Source of the DNA: Absidia repens
Taxonomy: Eukaryota; Mucoromycota; Mucoromycetes; Mucorales; Cunninghamellaceae
Assembly (NCBI GenBank): GCA_002105175.1
Contig: MCGE01000001.1
Location: 1-64,000, forward strand
DNA length: 64,000 nucleotides
Reading direction: 5' to 3'
The notes beneath the pieces are model-generated. The model saw only the letters and a list, made by a program, of their open reading frames with translations, searched no databases and was not told where the DNA came from. Every line of letters begins with the position of its first letter. Position 1 is the first letter of the stretch. A program made the translations under genes and the position numbers. Shown here in pieces: positions 23,561-35,538 of this stretch.

Positions 23561-23977
23561 TATATATTTTTTTTCTCTTGTAATTAGGAAGTCATTTGAC
23601 TTGCTTCCAAAACGAATTTTATCCCCCCTCCTCCCCCTTTTTTTTTTTTTTGATCCCACGGCATCATATGCAATCTTATTGATTTACCATGCTTACCCAA
23701 ATAATGTTGCCCTGTTTAAGAATTAATTCATGACCTGGCATTAATACTAATATAATTAGTTTACATTCAGCAGTTTCCATTTATTTTGCCGAGACAAAGC
23801 AACAAATTCCATTCTATGATGACTACCGTGTGTTGGCATAGATTTGTTCCTTATTTCAGGCTTTTTAGTGTTAAAAATGTCGGTGTTTTAAAAATACCGT
23901 TGAGCTTTTCAAAATTTTTCTCCTCTGTTTCTTTTTCTTTTTTTTTTTTTTTCCTGTTTCCAACTGACAAACGAATC

Positions 23978-24538
23978 ATGTCCACCGCCGAACCTGTCAC
24001 CTCCCTTTCATCGGATCAATCTGCCGCTCCCAATGGTAAATCGCATCGCTATTTTTTTTAGAAAAAAGAAAATAATAAAAAAAACGAACAATAACCTGAT
24101 AATGCAATCCCTGTGTTATGACTTGATTGTATTTGACTTTATTTTTGATTGATGATTGATCTAACATATATTTTTATACATATATGTATTCATTAGACTC
24201 CCGAGTAATCTATGATCGTACAACCTTGTTGGCTTTGGCCAGCAGCCAACTGGCAAGAACTCCTCCTAACCAAATGGCTCATGTCCCTGGTATCACCAAA
24301 GGCAACAATCAAGAAAAGTCAGCGGGTGCCCCCTTGGCCGGTGCTTCCCCTTATCGCAAGGTCCTTGAACGGAAAAAGGAAGAACAAGAAAAGAAGAAGA
24401 CTTGTAAGTATCAATCATAGTGAAAGAATGGCATAGGGGATGGAAGATTATCAGCAGCGGAATTATCACTTACACAATTGATTGACTTTATTATTTAACA
24501 TAGACAATCCTTTTGCCCTCCTCAACGAAGACGAATAA
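23978..24538 (+). CDS. eIF4E-binding protein, 4E-BP-like (3 exons, 99 aa)
   Basis: Exons: 23978-24035, 24197-24403, 24504-24538; total 300 nt. Residues about 20-52 read DSRVIYDRTTLLALASS, then ARTPPNQMAHVPGIT. This matches the animal 4E-BP pattern: IIYDR, the YxxxxL-phi eIF4E-binding motif (here YDRTTLL), the TPP phosphosite region and PGIT. 4E-BPs bind the cap-binding factor eIF4E, compete with eIF4G and are turned off by TOR phosphorylation. The rest is basic and Lys/Glu-rich (RKVLERKKEEQEKKK), then NPFALLNEDE at the C-terminus. An animal-type FEMDI TOS motif is not obvious. The first exon is Ser/Thr-rich. The neighbour is a ZIP transporter with no clear link. Confidence 0.82.
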
Positions 24539-24599
24539 ACTTGAAGATTGTAGTTTTTCATTACAATTTTATCTTTTGCTATCATTCCAATCTCTATTT

Positions 24600-24761
<162 letters not shown>

Positions 24762-24771
24762 TTGCAACTTT

Positions 24772-24774
<3 letters not shown>

Positions 24775-24801
<27 letters not shown>
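24775..24801 (+). repeat. (AT)n microsatellite
   Basis: About 13 AT units directly after the hexanucleotide repeat. Confidence 0.9.
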
Positions 24802-24815
<14 letters not shown>

Positions 24816-25378
24816 GTGTTGTCTATGCGTTTATGTTGGCTGTGTCTATATGGACAAGCTTTTATTTTTATTTTTTTGATTTGGATGTGATGATTACTTG
24901 GAAGGGGAATTAAATAGTCATTATGTTTTATAGTGGTTGATTGTAGTAGTAAGCCATGTTTTACATTCCTGAATTGGTCGCACTTGAAAACCACAAGGAA
25001 CGTAGGCAAGCAAAAAAAAACCAAAAAAAAAAAAAATAAACAACAAAGCTAATAGATAGATGAAGAGTATGTTCCACTAACCTGGTTTGAAGTGTGGGTT
25101 TATCTTTTTTATGATCTTGATTGTACCTGAAATAGGAATTCGTTTTTATGTGTCCTGAAATTTATCAAAATCTTTGAATATTGGGTTTGGCCAATCAAGT
25201 AGAAAAATTTACACTCAAAGTCACTCTAGGCTGACCGCCTGGAAAATTTACAACAAAATGGTCCCACATTGGTAATACTTATTTGTATGTATTTTATGGT
25301 ATAAATTGTCCTTTTTTATTCATCCTTTTTTCTTTTTTTGTCTCTTTTATTTATTTAGTTACTCTCCATCTCAAGATA

Positions 25379-26781
25379 ATGATGATCAAGCTGCATACCA
25401 TTTTACCCTTTCTGTTAACTGCAACTCTTGCTTATGCTCAAGGTAAGCTGAAAAAAAGACCTATCTGTTCTTTATCATATTCAACTCACTGGTTTTAATT
25501 CCAAATAGACGTTGCTACTGACGCGGAACAAGAAGATGCCTGTGCTGCTGAACCTTTGGAAGAATACAATACGAAAATGAGAATCGGTGCCATTTTTATT
25601 ATATTGGCTACGAGTAGTGTTGGTAAGAAAATAACAGTAAAATGATGATAAAAGTGGTGATTAATAATGTATCCTCTTTTCTTACTATTTTTCTGATAGG
25701 TGTCTTCTCCCCAATGCTATTGCATCGGATATCACCCTATTCTGAAGGCAGTTATCGTTCATGGGTCCTTATGGTTGGAAAGTTCTGTAAGTGTACAATA
25801 TATTGAAAAATAAATCTCTGATATGAATTAACATTTCGTTTTCCATCTCTCAGTTGGAACAGGCGTTGTATTGGCCACAGCATTTGTCCATATGCTTCCT
25901 GATGCCTTTGAACAATTCTCCTCTCCATGTTTGACAGAAGGCTGGCTATCTTATGGTGCATTTGCCGGCGTTTTTTGTATGCTGGCCTCTTTTGCGTTAC
26001 AATTATTAGAAATTGCTACCACGGCTCACTTGAAGAAACTTTCCAAAATCAGCAAAGACAATAATACCATCGGTGACAAAAACAGCCACAGCAAGGGAGA
26101 TATGGAATCTGGATCAACTCAGCTCTCTATTAATGACCGCCATGAACACGGTGATCAATCTTCCGACCATCATCATCATGTACACACCTCTGGCTTGTTA
26201 GAACATGAAGATGCACACCGTCACGTGGGAACATACATGTTAGAATTGGGCATTGTGATGCACTCAGTACTGATTGGACTTACTTTGGCAACTACTTCTG
26301 AATCCGAATTCACGACTTTATTGATAGCACTCGTATTTCATCAGGTAAATATGTAAATATGGCTAATATTTTTTAAATAGTAAAATTTGTCAAATTCTGA
26401 CTCACCATGTTATTTGTCAAATTATAGTTTTTTGAAGGAATCGCTCTTGGAACACGTTTGAATGAACTGAAACATGTGAGTACATTCAAGGTAGCCTTGA
26501 TGGGTCTTATCTTCTGCCTTACAACTCCAATTGGCACTTGTATTGGTCTTGGTATCCATTCCTCCTTCAACTCTAACTCTTACAGTGCCGTGCTATCCTC
26601 AGCTATTCTGGATTCCTTGTCTGCTGGTATCTTGCTGTACAACGGTTATGTCTCTCTGATGAGTGCGGAAATGAATCAATGCGATGCCTTCCATGATCAA
26701 CCTGCCCTCAAGAAAATTATATCCTTTGCCTCTTTGTATATAGGTGCTGGTCTCATGTCTTTGATAGGCGAATGGGCGTAG
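25379..26781 (+). CDS. ZIP-family zinc/iron transporter, 5 exons, 369 aa
   Basis: Exons: 25379-25442, 25509-25622, 25700-25786, 25854-26344, 26428-26781; total 1110 nt. A signal-like N-terminus (MMIKLHTILPFLLTATLAYA) is followed by about eight hydrophobic segments. Transport motifs: FVHMLPDAFE in an early segment, ELGIVMHSVLIGLTLA in segment IV and HQFFEGIALGTR in segment V, which carry the His and Glu/Asp metal ligands of ZIP proteins. The variable loop before segment IV is His-rich (DHHHHVH, EHEDAHRH). It fits fungal plasma-membrane Zrt1/Zrt2-type importers; the metal and location are inferred. Upstream in-frame ATGs exist from 25283, but the chosen start gives a clean signal sequence. Confidence 0.93.
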
Positions 26782-27204
26782 TTTATACTAATTAGTTTAC
26801 CTCTCTACGGTATTATATTATATTACCCCTTATTTAGTTATCTTATATTTTTATTATTAGACTCTTATTCATTTCAACAATAAATCATCATGTTTAATTC
26901 AACACATACAACATAGTCCCAAATAAGATACTCTCTCTATCTTTTGTATTTGATATACGGGCGATTATGTTTTTATTGTTATACTGTATGCAGGAACACA
27001 AAATAGCGATATTAGGGGCAAAACCAAATTGCATCGCTTTTGTGAGCAATATCGTCATTTTATTGCGTGCATAAATATATAAATACAGTGACGCTCTTGT
27101 TACCTTCTTTTGTGTTTTTCTCACTGAAATGAAAAAGGTTGTCGAGAAAATTCAAGGAAAATGGTCTAAACTGCAGTGCAGCGAGAGGCCACAGAACACA
27201 ATTC
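26782..27204. other. Intergenic DNA downstream of the ZIP gene
   Basis: Presumed 3' UTR of the ZIP gene (CAATAAATC near 26878), then unremarkable AT-rich DNA. Confidence 0.4.
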
Positions 27205-27495
27205 CAAATCCCGCTCACCTGACTTTTATTTTTATTTTTCGCGCTCTCTTTTTCTTTCCTTCAATTTTTTCTTCATCATCCAACTTCTTTGAGGTTATGG
27301 TGATCTTATATTAGTGTCAGGACTAGTTTAGAAGGGTTTTTAGAACAAGGAATACAAGATGCATGGGGAAACCCTTTCATTTTGGATTCAGGATTTGGGA
27401 CCACCATTAGATGGCTCTTTGGAGCCATCATTAGTTTACTTAGTGTTAGTTTGTCCATGACTAGTATCCATATCTGAATAAAATATGTCTTATTT
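27205..27495 (+). repeat. Dispersed core-repeat family, copy 3
   Basis: Starts AAATCCCGCTCACCTGAC. It contains TTAGTGTCAGGACTAGTTTA, hairpin arms GAAGGGTTT (27331-27339) and AAACCCTTTC (about 27370-27379), and TCTGAATAAAATATGTC near 27474. CACGTG is changed to CACCTG in this copy. Weak family-like sequence continues toward 27700 (TTTAGATTAGTGATCATCAT). Confidence 0.75.
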
Positions 27496-28452
27496 TACTT
27501 GCTTCAATTAAAAATGTCCCACTTGTATCTCTCTTTACTTGCACAATAAATCTTTTTTACCATCGCCGCTTTAGATTAGCGCTGACCGTTGATATACGTT
27601 CAATAAAAGACAGTCATTTACAGTATTCCTCAGTCCGTGCCTTCCTCGTACAACTTGTTAGATCCCTTTTTGTACTCGCTCCTTTAGATTAGTGATCATC
27701 ATACTTCAATTCCCAGAGTAGTCTACCTGAAGCTACCCCAATAGATCGCTTGTAACGTGCTTTTGATACGTGTTGCGTGCGTTTATTACTCGTGCGGGGT
27801 AATTCGTTAGGTTGATTTAATTGCTTTTACTGTGCTTTGTCGGTTTCCCGAAGACGTATTGGTCAAAAATGGTATTCTTTTTTCGAAAAAAGCAACTTAC
27901 GATATTTCCCGGCCAACATTCAATGCATTCATTCCAGAAAAGTGTTGTTATTCTGTGGTTTATAGTTATTCCGACGTTGATGCGGGTTACTACTAGGCCT
28001 AGTTACTACTGTATGTACTGTATGCATGAAGTATTATCATAAGCATCTTCCCTTGCTAGTCATCTCGCATTCGAGTATTATTTGAAACATTATCGCCGTA
28101 ATCATCATTATAGCTTGAATACAATGTGATAAATTTAGCTTACATGTATCTCCATTTCAAATTACTCCCAGAATTCCCCATAACGTTATGCCTTGCCTCT
28201 TTTTTTTTTTTTTTTTTTTCAAGCCAGATTCCCGTTTAGTATTTTACCTTATCCCATTTTATCCTAGGCTAAAATCTGTGTTAAGAGTGTTAGTATAAAC
28301 ACCAGGTACGCAGATTGTAGGTATTATTTCTATCGTAATCTTGAAAGGACTACGACATCCATATTTGGTAAGCAATATCCTAATTCACCAAAACTTACGT
28401 TTGAACAATGGATAGAATGATTTGACAATATATGAGCATGCTAGACTGCTTG

Positions 28453-28455
<3 letters not shown>

Positions 28456-28524
<69 letters not shown>
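28456..28524 (+). repeat. Poly(T) run of 69
   Basis: An uninterrupted run of 69 T, about 180 bp upstream of the golgin gene start. A run of the same printed length is at 44084-44152. Confidence 0.9.
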
Positions 28525-28530
<6 letters not shown>

Positions 28531-28707
28531 GCATTATTACGATAGGTTAGGATAGTTTTTATTAATTTAACAATTGTCGTCTCTGAGTAGGAACGAAGAA
28601 AAATGGAGGCGTCGGCGGTGTTTCAAACGCTGAATATGATAGTGGTTGGTTGGCTCTTTCTTTTTCCTCTTTTTCCTCTTCGACCCAAACTTGACCCCTT
28701 TTTGTAT

Positions 28708-31700
28708 ATGGCAGATACAGAAATGACTTCCGCTGAAGAATTACGGCAAGAAAAACTGTTGGCAGCTCGCAGAAAGGTAAGGAATCGCGCTAGTTAAACA
28801 TAAACAAGTGGATGATTTTTTTTTATGACATTCTCATTTCTTTTCATCTTTTGCATGCAATAGCTGAAGAAGTTTCAAAGCAGGAAAGCCGATCAAGTTG
28901 ACGGAGGTGATGGCGACACTTCAAGTCATAAAATCTCATATGAAGAATCTCAGCATAACTCAAATGATGTGCTGGAATATGATCAGGGATCCCCTTCAAC
29001 CCAAAGGTAAAGAATTCTTTCATTTTATTTGTTGTCACAATTATGTCGTTGGGCGCTCGTATACTTAACGGCATTCTTTCTTTTGCATTGTATTAGACTT
29101 GATCTAGTGACAACTCAACTGGAATCGCTGAACCCAAAACACCATACTGCCCATGTTATGACTTCTTCACCTCCTCCACCTCCTCCTCCTGCTGCCACTC
29201 GTACACCCTTGGTTTCTTCCCCATCATCGCCACCTTCTTCACTTGGAGAGGCTTCCAGACTTTGGAGTACTTCCTCATCTTCAGCTTCGCCGAACGGACA
29301 GCACTACCAATTATTACAACAACAAATCCACACTCTTCAACAAGAAAAATCTTCTACCACAATGCGTTTGGATGAACTTCAAGAACAATGGACAAAACTC
29401 AACGAGCAACACAGCCAAGCAAACCTGGCGACAGAACAAAAGGCATGTCATATGGAACAACAGCTATGCGAATCAGCGGAAAAGTATCTTCTCTTGGAGC
29501 AAGACTATAATCAGATGAAGCAACAGCTTTTGGAATCCACCGACGCATGCCAGTTTCAGCACGATAAAATGGTCAATTTACAGTCGTCCTTGGAAGCAGC
29601 TCAACAACACATTACACGTTTGGAAGCTTCTCTTTCATCTGATGACATGAAGGAAGCAAAGGAAAGCAATCAAACGCAGCACGTGGAAAACGGACATATA
29701 CCCGAATGCCGTGAATACGATGATACCAAGGTCAAATGGGAAGAAATGTCAGCATTAGCACGAAATCGACAACAGCAAATTGACAAGTTACAAACATCAA
29801 ATACCAGCTTACATGCGGAAACAACTCGATTGAGTGGGATGGTGAAAGATCTTGAAAGACAACTGACAACTGCGCAAATGGAGAATAATATCGCGTCTAG
29901 AACCGACAAAGATAACACCACCAGTACTTCAACCAGCTCTATACAACGTCTTGATCAGCAGCACGACACGACGAAGCAGCAACTTGACAACACCAGAAAA
30001 CAGCTCGACGACAATATGCAGGCGCTCAGCGATCTCAAGGAACAAATTGACTATATGGAACAAGACCGAAATGTTTTGAAACAACAATTATGTGCATCGC
30101 AAGCGTCAAATGCAATGAAGGACGAAGAATTGGAAACTGCCACGGTTGATTTGGGTCATTTGGAACAACAGTACGCTTCAATCAAACAAACATTGGATGA
30201 AAAAGAATCCCTCTATGCCGATCTTCTCAAAACCAAGGGTGAAATTGAACAACAACTTCAACAAACAACAGCACAAAATCAGTCGACTTATCTGCATCAG
30301 CGTCAATCCGTCATCAATAGACTTTATAGCATCAATCAGAAGGTGGACCAAGTCATATCTGCACATGAAGAACTTGAACGGAAGGCAACGTCTATGGAAA
30401 AAAAGGTGAAGGAGCGGGATCAACACTGGCAACATAAGCAAAACGAATGGGACAACAAAGTAGCGCAGCACGACAAAATATCTTCTGAACTTGACGCAAC
30501 ACGAACCTCGCTTGCATTGGCGGAATCTCAAACGAAATCGCATCTCGACAAGCTCGCCGAAATCGAAGCTCGCACTACTGAACAGCAACTCTACACCGGG
30601 AAATTAGAAGTGAGTCTACAGTCTTCTGAAGAACAACGTCGGATTTTGGAACAGCAAGTTGAATCGCTTCAGCATGAATTGGAAGAAAAAAAGGAACAGA
30701 TGGATGCGGCGGAAAAAGCTCGGTCAAATCATCTGGAAGAACACACAGTAATGCAATCTCGATTGGAGTCATCACAGGTCAATCTGGAAGCGCAGCAAAC
30801 CTTGGTGGATACTCTGAATGCTCAATTGCAAAGTCGAGCGGATCAAATTGATAACATGGATGCCAAAATCAAGGTCTTGGAAAAGGAAAAAGGCGATACC
30901 TCCGTGGATTGGGAACTCAAATACCAAGAATTGGAATTGCAATTGAAGGGCCAAATTCTGAAACAACAAGCATTGGAAGAAGAAAATGACCAACATGACG
31001 TTTCCTTGAAGAGCATCAAGTCGACGATGGAACAGCTACAACAACATGCCAATGATCTGGAACAACAATTGGTCTCTGAACGTGCTTTGGTTGCTGCGGC
31101 CAATGATAAAATCAAACATCAAACGGAGGAATTGGAACACCTTGCCCAAAACGATCTTCTGCAACAAGAACGTGACGAGCATGAAAAACAAGCTGAATCA
31201 ATGTCTAGTCAAATGGTGTCATTGCAAAAGCAACTGGTTGAACTACAAGATGAAGCTCAGCAACACACTCAACTATATGACGACAAGGTAACGGCTCTGG
31301 CGGTGTGTACCCAAAAGCATGATGATGTGGAACGATTATTGGAGCAAACTCGGTACTGGTGGATGGCAGAGCAAACCAAGGTGGCCAACATGACGGAAGA
31401 CGTTACCCAACTCCGACGACAAGTGCAACATAACATGAACGACAGGCAAAAATTGCAGCGCCAACTTGACGAAACAAAACAACTCTTAGCGAACCGGGAC
31501 CAAAACACACAGGCACTTCAATGGCAAGTTACCGATATGGAAAGCAGCACACAACATCAACTGGATCTTCTCAGTCGGCAGCTAAAGGACGCACATGAGG
31601 AATTGGCGATGAAAGCAAAACAGGTAGACCAACTTCAGGAACAATTATTGGCGGTAACGGCAGCCGCGTCAAGGGCAACAGCAACAATCGATCAGCATAA

Positions 31701-32451
31701 TACAACATTGATGGCATCATCATCATCATCATCACCTTTGACGAAACCACTACCTCAATCACCACCTGCCATCAACACCGAACCACAGCCATCAGAACGG
31801 GAACAGCAAATGGAAAACGAAATGAAAGAATTACACCAGCGTCTGGAACGGCAATATGAAGCATTCTCAACCATCCGCGAAGAACTGACGACGGCACGAG
31901 ATAGACAAGTAGATGTGGAACTCAATGCTAGCAAGGAAAAGGACCATCTGATACGTGAACAAAAGGAACTGGAACAGACGGTCACCAAATTAAAGACGGA
32001 ATATCAGGACCACCTACAACGGATGTGGAGACAGCACCAAGCAACACGACATCACCATGAAGAAGATTTGACATTGGGAAGGAATGCACTGGATGCGGCT
32101 CAGGTCAAGTTGATGCAAAATGGGCTGAGTCCAGTGAGTGAAAACGGGTTTGATTGGATGAATACTGACGACGACGGCGATAGACAGCACCATGAACATG
32201 AGAGCAACCATCATGGAATCGGAACGACTGACAGCGGTGGCGTTGGCGTTGGCGATGACGGTGACGGCGATGGTGGTACTACTTCAACAATCACAAAACA
32301 GACAACACCAGCAACAACAACTCTCGTATCTGTGACCACCTCAAAAAGTCCTTCTTTGGGTGTCCTTCCTCCTTTGGCAAAGCCGGCGTTCTCTGAATTC
32401 TTGGAAACGCCGCGTTGTAGTGGTTGTCAATCTGAAGTGATAGATATTTAG
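28708..32451 (+). CDS. GM130-like golgin, long coiled-coil protein (3 exons, 1188 aa)
   Basis: Exons: 28708-28776, 28864-29006, 29097-32451; total 3567 nt. The N-terminus (AEELRQEKLLAARRKLKKFQ) matches the short basic/helical motif that opens GM130/GOLGA2-type golgins and spans the first intron. After a Pro/Ser linker (about 85-125), residues about 125-1020 are nearly continuous Gln/Glu/Lys/Leu heptad-like coiled coil. The C-terminal part is acidic/Gly-rich, then low complexity, ending CSGCQSEVIDI. In animals GM130 tethers vesicles on the cis-Golgi and its last residues bind a GRASP PDZ groove; the hydrophobic end VIDI fits such a ligand, which is an inference. An in-frame upstream ATG at 28603 gives a hydrophobic extension judged less likely. 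Myosin-like and other coiled-coil proteins are alternatives. Confidence 0.75.
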
Positions 32452-32809
32452 AATTTAGTATCATTAATCAATTATACTTAGTTTAGCCGTTTGTTTTAAT
32501 AAAATTGAAGCATAATCTATTTTGTTTGTTTTGTATATCAAAAAAGACACATGTTATTTTTTCTTTTTTCTGTGTGTGTGTATGTGTGTTAGGAAACAGG
32601 TTGTTTCAAACTTGGTCAAGGCGGCAATTAGGTATGACAGAAACGGTGAAAAAAAGGGGCGGTTGGTATCAGGTGATTCTGAATTCAATAGAATGCATCG
32701 CCATGTACAATTTTTCCCTTTTTTCATCTCTCTCACCCACCATCTTCCCCCCCCCCTTTTTTTTAAATAAAAAAAAAAAACTACTTTCTTAGTTTCAACA
32801 GTATTGACT

Positions 32810-33622
32810 ATGGCTGATTTTCGACCTTTCTCTACACCATCTCCATTACTTGTTTTTCCTTCGGCATCACCCACTTCAAAATTACGATGTACACCAACAA
32901 GAAAACCACCATCACCTATTGATTGGGCTGAAGAATGCCACCAAGGGATGTTACTTGAAGCCAATGGTGCTCACTATCATCATCATTCTCGTTCACACGA
33001 CGAGCAAAACAAAAATGTCCAACACTTTAAAGATTATATCACCCCAGTAATGATGATAGACAGTACATTAAGAAGGCACTCTACTCCTGATTTTATGACA
33101 TTATATCATCGTGAAAATTTACCATCAGAATCTCAAGAGCCTTCCACAGATATGAATCTCGTTTCATCCACTACCGATCTGGGTTTTAAATCATCAGCAA
33201 CCCAATCCAATTTACCAGCTCTAGCAGTTCCATCCTCAAATAGCTCATCAAATTTATCTATTGGGTCATCTTCCACATCATCAATGTCGTATATTAGCAG
33301 CATGAGCAGTAGCGAGGATGACGATGACGAAAAAAATAATAGTCAAGTGGGTAGTCCACGCTTCTCTGCTATTATGAAACCCCGACAACAAAGACCTCGG
33401 CATGTTTCGATGATCCATCAGCAACGAAGGATGATTGATTATGATGATTATAATACTGGCGCATCATGTTATTCCTCATCGGCTCAATCCATATCAACAA
33501 CATTACGAGAAAAACAATACCATGAACGATTTGTCAAAAAAAAATCAAAGTTTAGTTTGCTCATGACGAAAATGAAACGTGCTGCTGAACGACCATTTAG
33601 GATGGTGGACGGCCCGGGATAG
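32810..33622 (+). CDS. Unknown Ser-rich protein, 270 aa
   Basis: Single open exon from ATG at 32810, 358 bp after the golgin stop on the same strand. I do not recognise a family. The N-terminal 60 residues are Pro/Ser-rich with a short WAEECHQGM motif. The middle is Ser-rich, with DEDDDDEK-like acidic runs near 175. The C-terminal 25 residues are strongly basic and amphipathic (FVKKKSKFSLLMTKMKRA, then RPFRMV). It looks largely disordered. The repeated RRHSTPDF and GSPRFSA contexts resemble kinase or 14-3-3 sites, but this is speculative. A TTAG acceptor-like site near 32789-32792 leaves room for an untranslated first exon. Confidence 0.6.
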   Translation: MADFRPFSTPSPLLVFPSASPTSKLRCTPTRKPPSPIDWAEECHQGMLLEANGAHYHHHSRSHDEQNKNVQHFKDYITPVMMIDSTLRRHSTPDFMTLYHRENLPSESQEPSTDMNLVSSTTDLGFKSSATQSNLPALAVPSSNSSSNLSIGSSSTSSMSYISSMSSSEDDDDEKNNSQVGSPRFSAIMKPRQQRPRHVSMIHQQRRMIDYDDYNTGASCYSSSAQSISTTLREKQYHERFVKKKSKFSLLMTKMKRAAERPFRMVDGPG

Positions 33623-34340
33623 GTGACGTTGTATCTGTTCGATATAGAAAACGATTATATGCACCACCCTTCTTCATTTCTATATAGGTATCTTATTCTA
33701 TTTATCATTTACATTTTTATCATATCATAAAAAAAAATAAAAAAACACAATAAAAAAAACAACAGAAGAATGATCCAGTGCTTCGATGATAGGCAAAATG
33801 TTGTTTTTAATTGACAGTAAACAATCATGGTCATGTAAAATATGGACTGTAAACAATGGCACATTTTGGGACAATGCCGAATTTTTGTGTTCCGACGTGT
33901 TGAGCTGGTGGCTGCCTTTCTTTCATATCAACCAAGATTTTGGTAATTCTTTTTTTTTTTTTTTTTTATTCACTAACAACACTGTCGCATTCCGGTGGCG
34001 TATCCCTTCCGGTCGCCGACCTACATTGCTCGGTATATCGTTGCCCCAAGGGAACTGACTCTAATAAAATCACTCACAATCATTTGAAAAGGGACTTTAT
34101 AGATTTTGTAGTTATAACACACTTACAATTTCGGATGACTGTATTACAGGGTTTAGTTAGAAATTATTATGATACTAAGTCTTCTTTTGAATAAAAATCA
34201 TTTTTATTTATCACACATACATTTATTCTTGCTTTTGTTTAATTTCTCTTTTGCTTTCTGGAGGATGAAAATGGCACTCTAGAAAACTGTTTATGTTGAC
34301 CTGCCTGCCAAAAAAAAAAAAAAAAAAAAAAAAAAAGCTC
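33623..34340. other. Intergenic DNA, no gene recognised
   Basis: Holds the 3' flank of the Ser-rich gene and AT-rich DNA with A and T runs (33949-33967, 34310-34336). Short open frames here have no recognisable motif. Confidence 0.4.
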
Positions 34341-34860
34341 TGACCAAAAAGGCGGGATTTCAATTGGATTGTTTAAAGGTTGTGCTTTCTAATTTTTCCT
34401 CTTTTTCCCTATTTCTTTTTTTTTTTCCGCCATTGATGTACTGATTTTTTAGATTTAGAGGGTTTTGAAAAAGGGCATGACAAAGGACATGGGGAAACCC
34501 TTTTATTTTGGATCTAAGATTTAGTTAACATGTTTCTGATATGGAATGGTGACTTGTCCCGATGGACTCAAGTGGCCGTCATACATTGATTCTGGAATGA
34601 ATTGAGCGAGTCGCTGGTGGCATTTACGTTGTTAGGCAACGCGATTATGGGTTGGAATGGGTAGCTTGCTTTTTTCTAGGTGATATTCTATATATCTATA
34701 GATGCTTTACACACTTTGCTGGTTTGGCTCAATGTGGCGTCTATGGCTTCCCATAGAAATGGCATCTATCCCTTAGATTAGATATAATAGTGATAGTTTT
34801 ATTAGTATGTAGAATAGCTGTTATATTGAAATAAAATGTTTTTGTTTTGCAATGCCACTT
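34341..34860 (+). repeat. Dispersed core-repeat family, copy 4 (diverged, longer)
   Basis: Core at 34488-34520 (ACATGGGGAAACCCTTTTAT, then TTTTGGATCTAAG), with the upstream arm GAGGGTTTT at about 34458. The polyadenylation-like word GAAATAAAATG is farther away, near 34828, so this copy carries extra sequence. It is preceded by a GGCGGGATTTC word at 34351, in the reverse sense to the start of the other copies. Confidence 0.6.
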
Positions 34861-35538
34861 TACTTTTTGTCTCCACGCAGCTCTAGTACTTTTATGCGCT
34901 GCATGCGAACCCTATCACTTGTTTTTTTTTTTTTTTTGCTACTCTTCTTAAAGTAAGAACCGCTGCTTGACTAGTTGGAAAAAACCCCTGAACCAGAATT
35001 ACTTGAATTGAGAGAATTGGACGTTGAGAAGCGTGGCTATAGTGATTTAGAGAATCGTTTAATGGTCATTTATAGTAGGCTCTGTAGCATGAGTTGCGGC
35101 CCAAATTTGGACAGAAATATAACGGGTGTCAATTTCAAATCGAATTTGTGCCCAGCGATTTTTAGGACAGGTTGTCTTTTTGTTTTTGGATGTTGAAAAA
35201 CAGGCTGAAAGAGACCTTACAAAGAGCTAAGGGATGATGGTTACTTTATAGGAATGTGCTGATAACGTTGATTTTATGAAGATTTTGGGTATTTTTCTCT
35301 TGTATACAGTGTGGGTATCCTTCGTTTCAGGCCTTCCCTTCTCGCTGTAGCGGAGTGTGAACATCCATCTCACTAACCATTTTTTTTTTAATTTTTTGTG
35401 GATGTTCCTCTTTCTCTCACTCTATCACTTTCTCTCTCTTTTTGTGTCAAACTTCTTATTGCGAACTTTTTATTTGAGCTTGGTTTTTTTTTCAGCAAAT
35501 CGACACACTTATACGTCACACGTCATCTACCATCTACC

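Noticed and set aside
28603..28797. Upstream ATG for the golgin giving a hydrophobic N-terminal extension
   Set aside because: Golgins are cytosolic peripheral proteins and the conserved motif starts just after the Met at 28708; the upstream segment is probably 5' UTR.
29243..32214. Many short open frames on both strands inside the golgin coding exon
   Set aside because: They are shadows of a 1.1-kb-plus coding exon with Gln/Glu-rich codon repetition; none has motifs or its own splice context.
32505..32792. Plus-strand frame between the golgin and Ser-rich genes
   Set aside because: Low-complexity Phe/Cys/Val text over T-rich and GT-rich DNA; more likely 3' UTR and promoter.
34975..35196. 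Open frame reading EKTPEPELLELRELDVEKRG and on
   Set aside because: The first half looks protein-like, but there is no ATG start, no splice-linked partner exon and no recognised family. It could be a relic fragment but is not supported as a gene.
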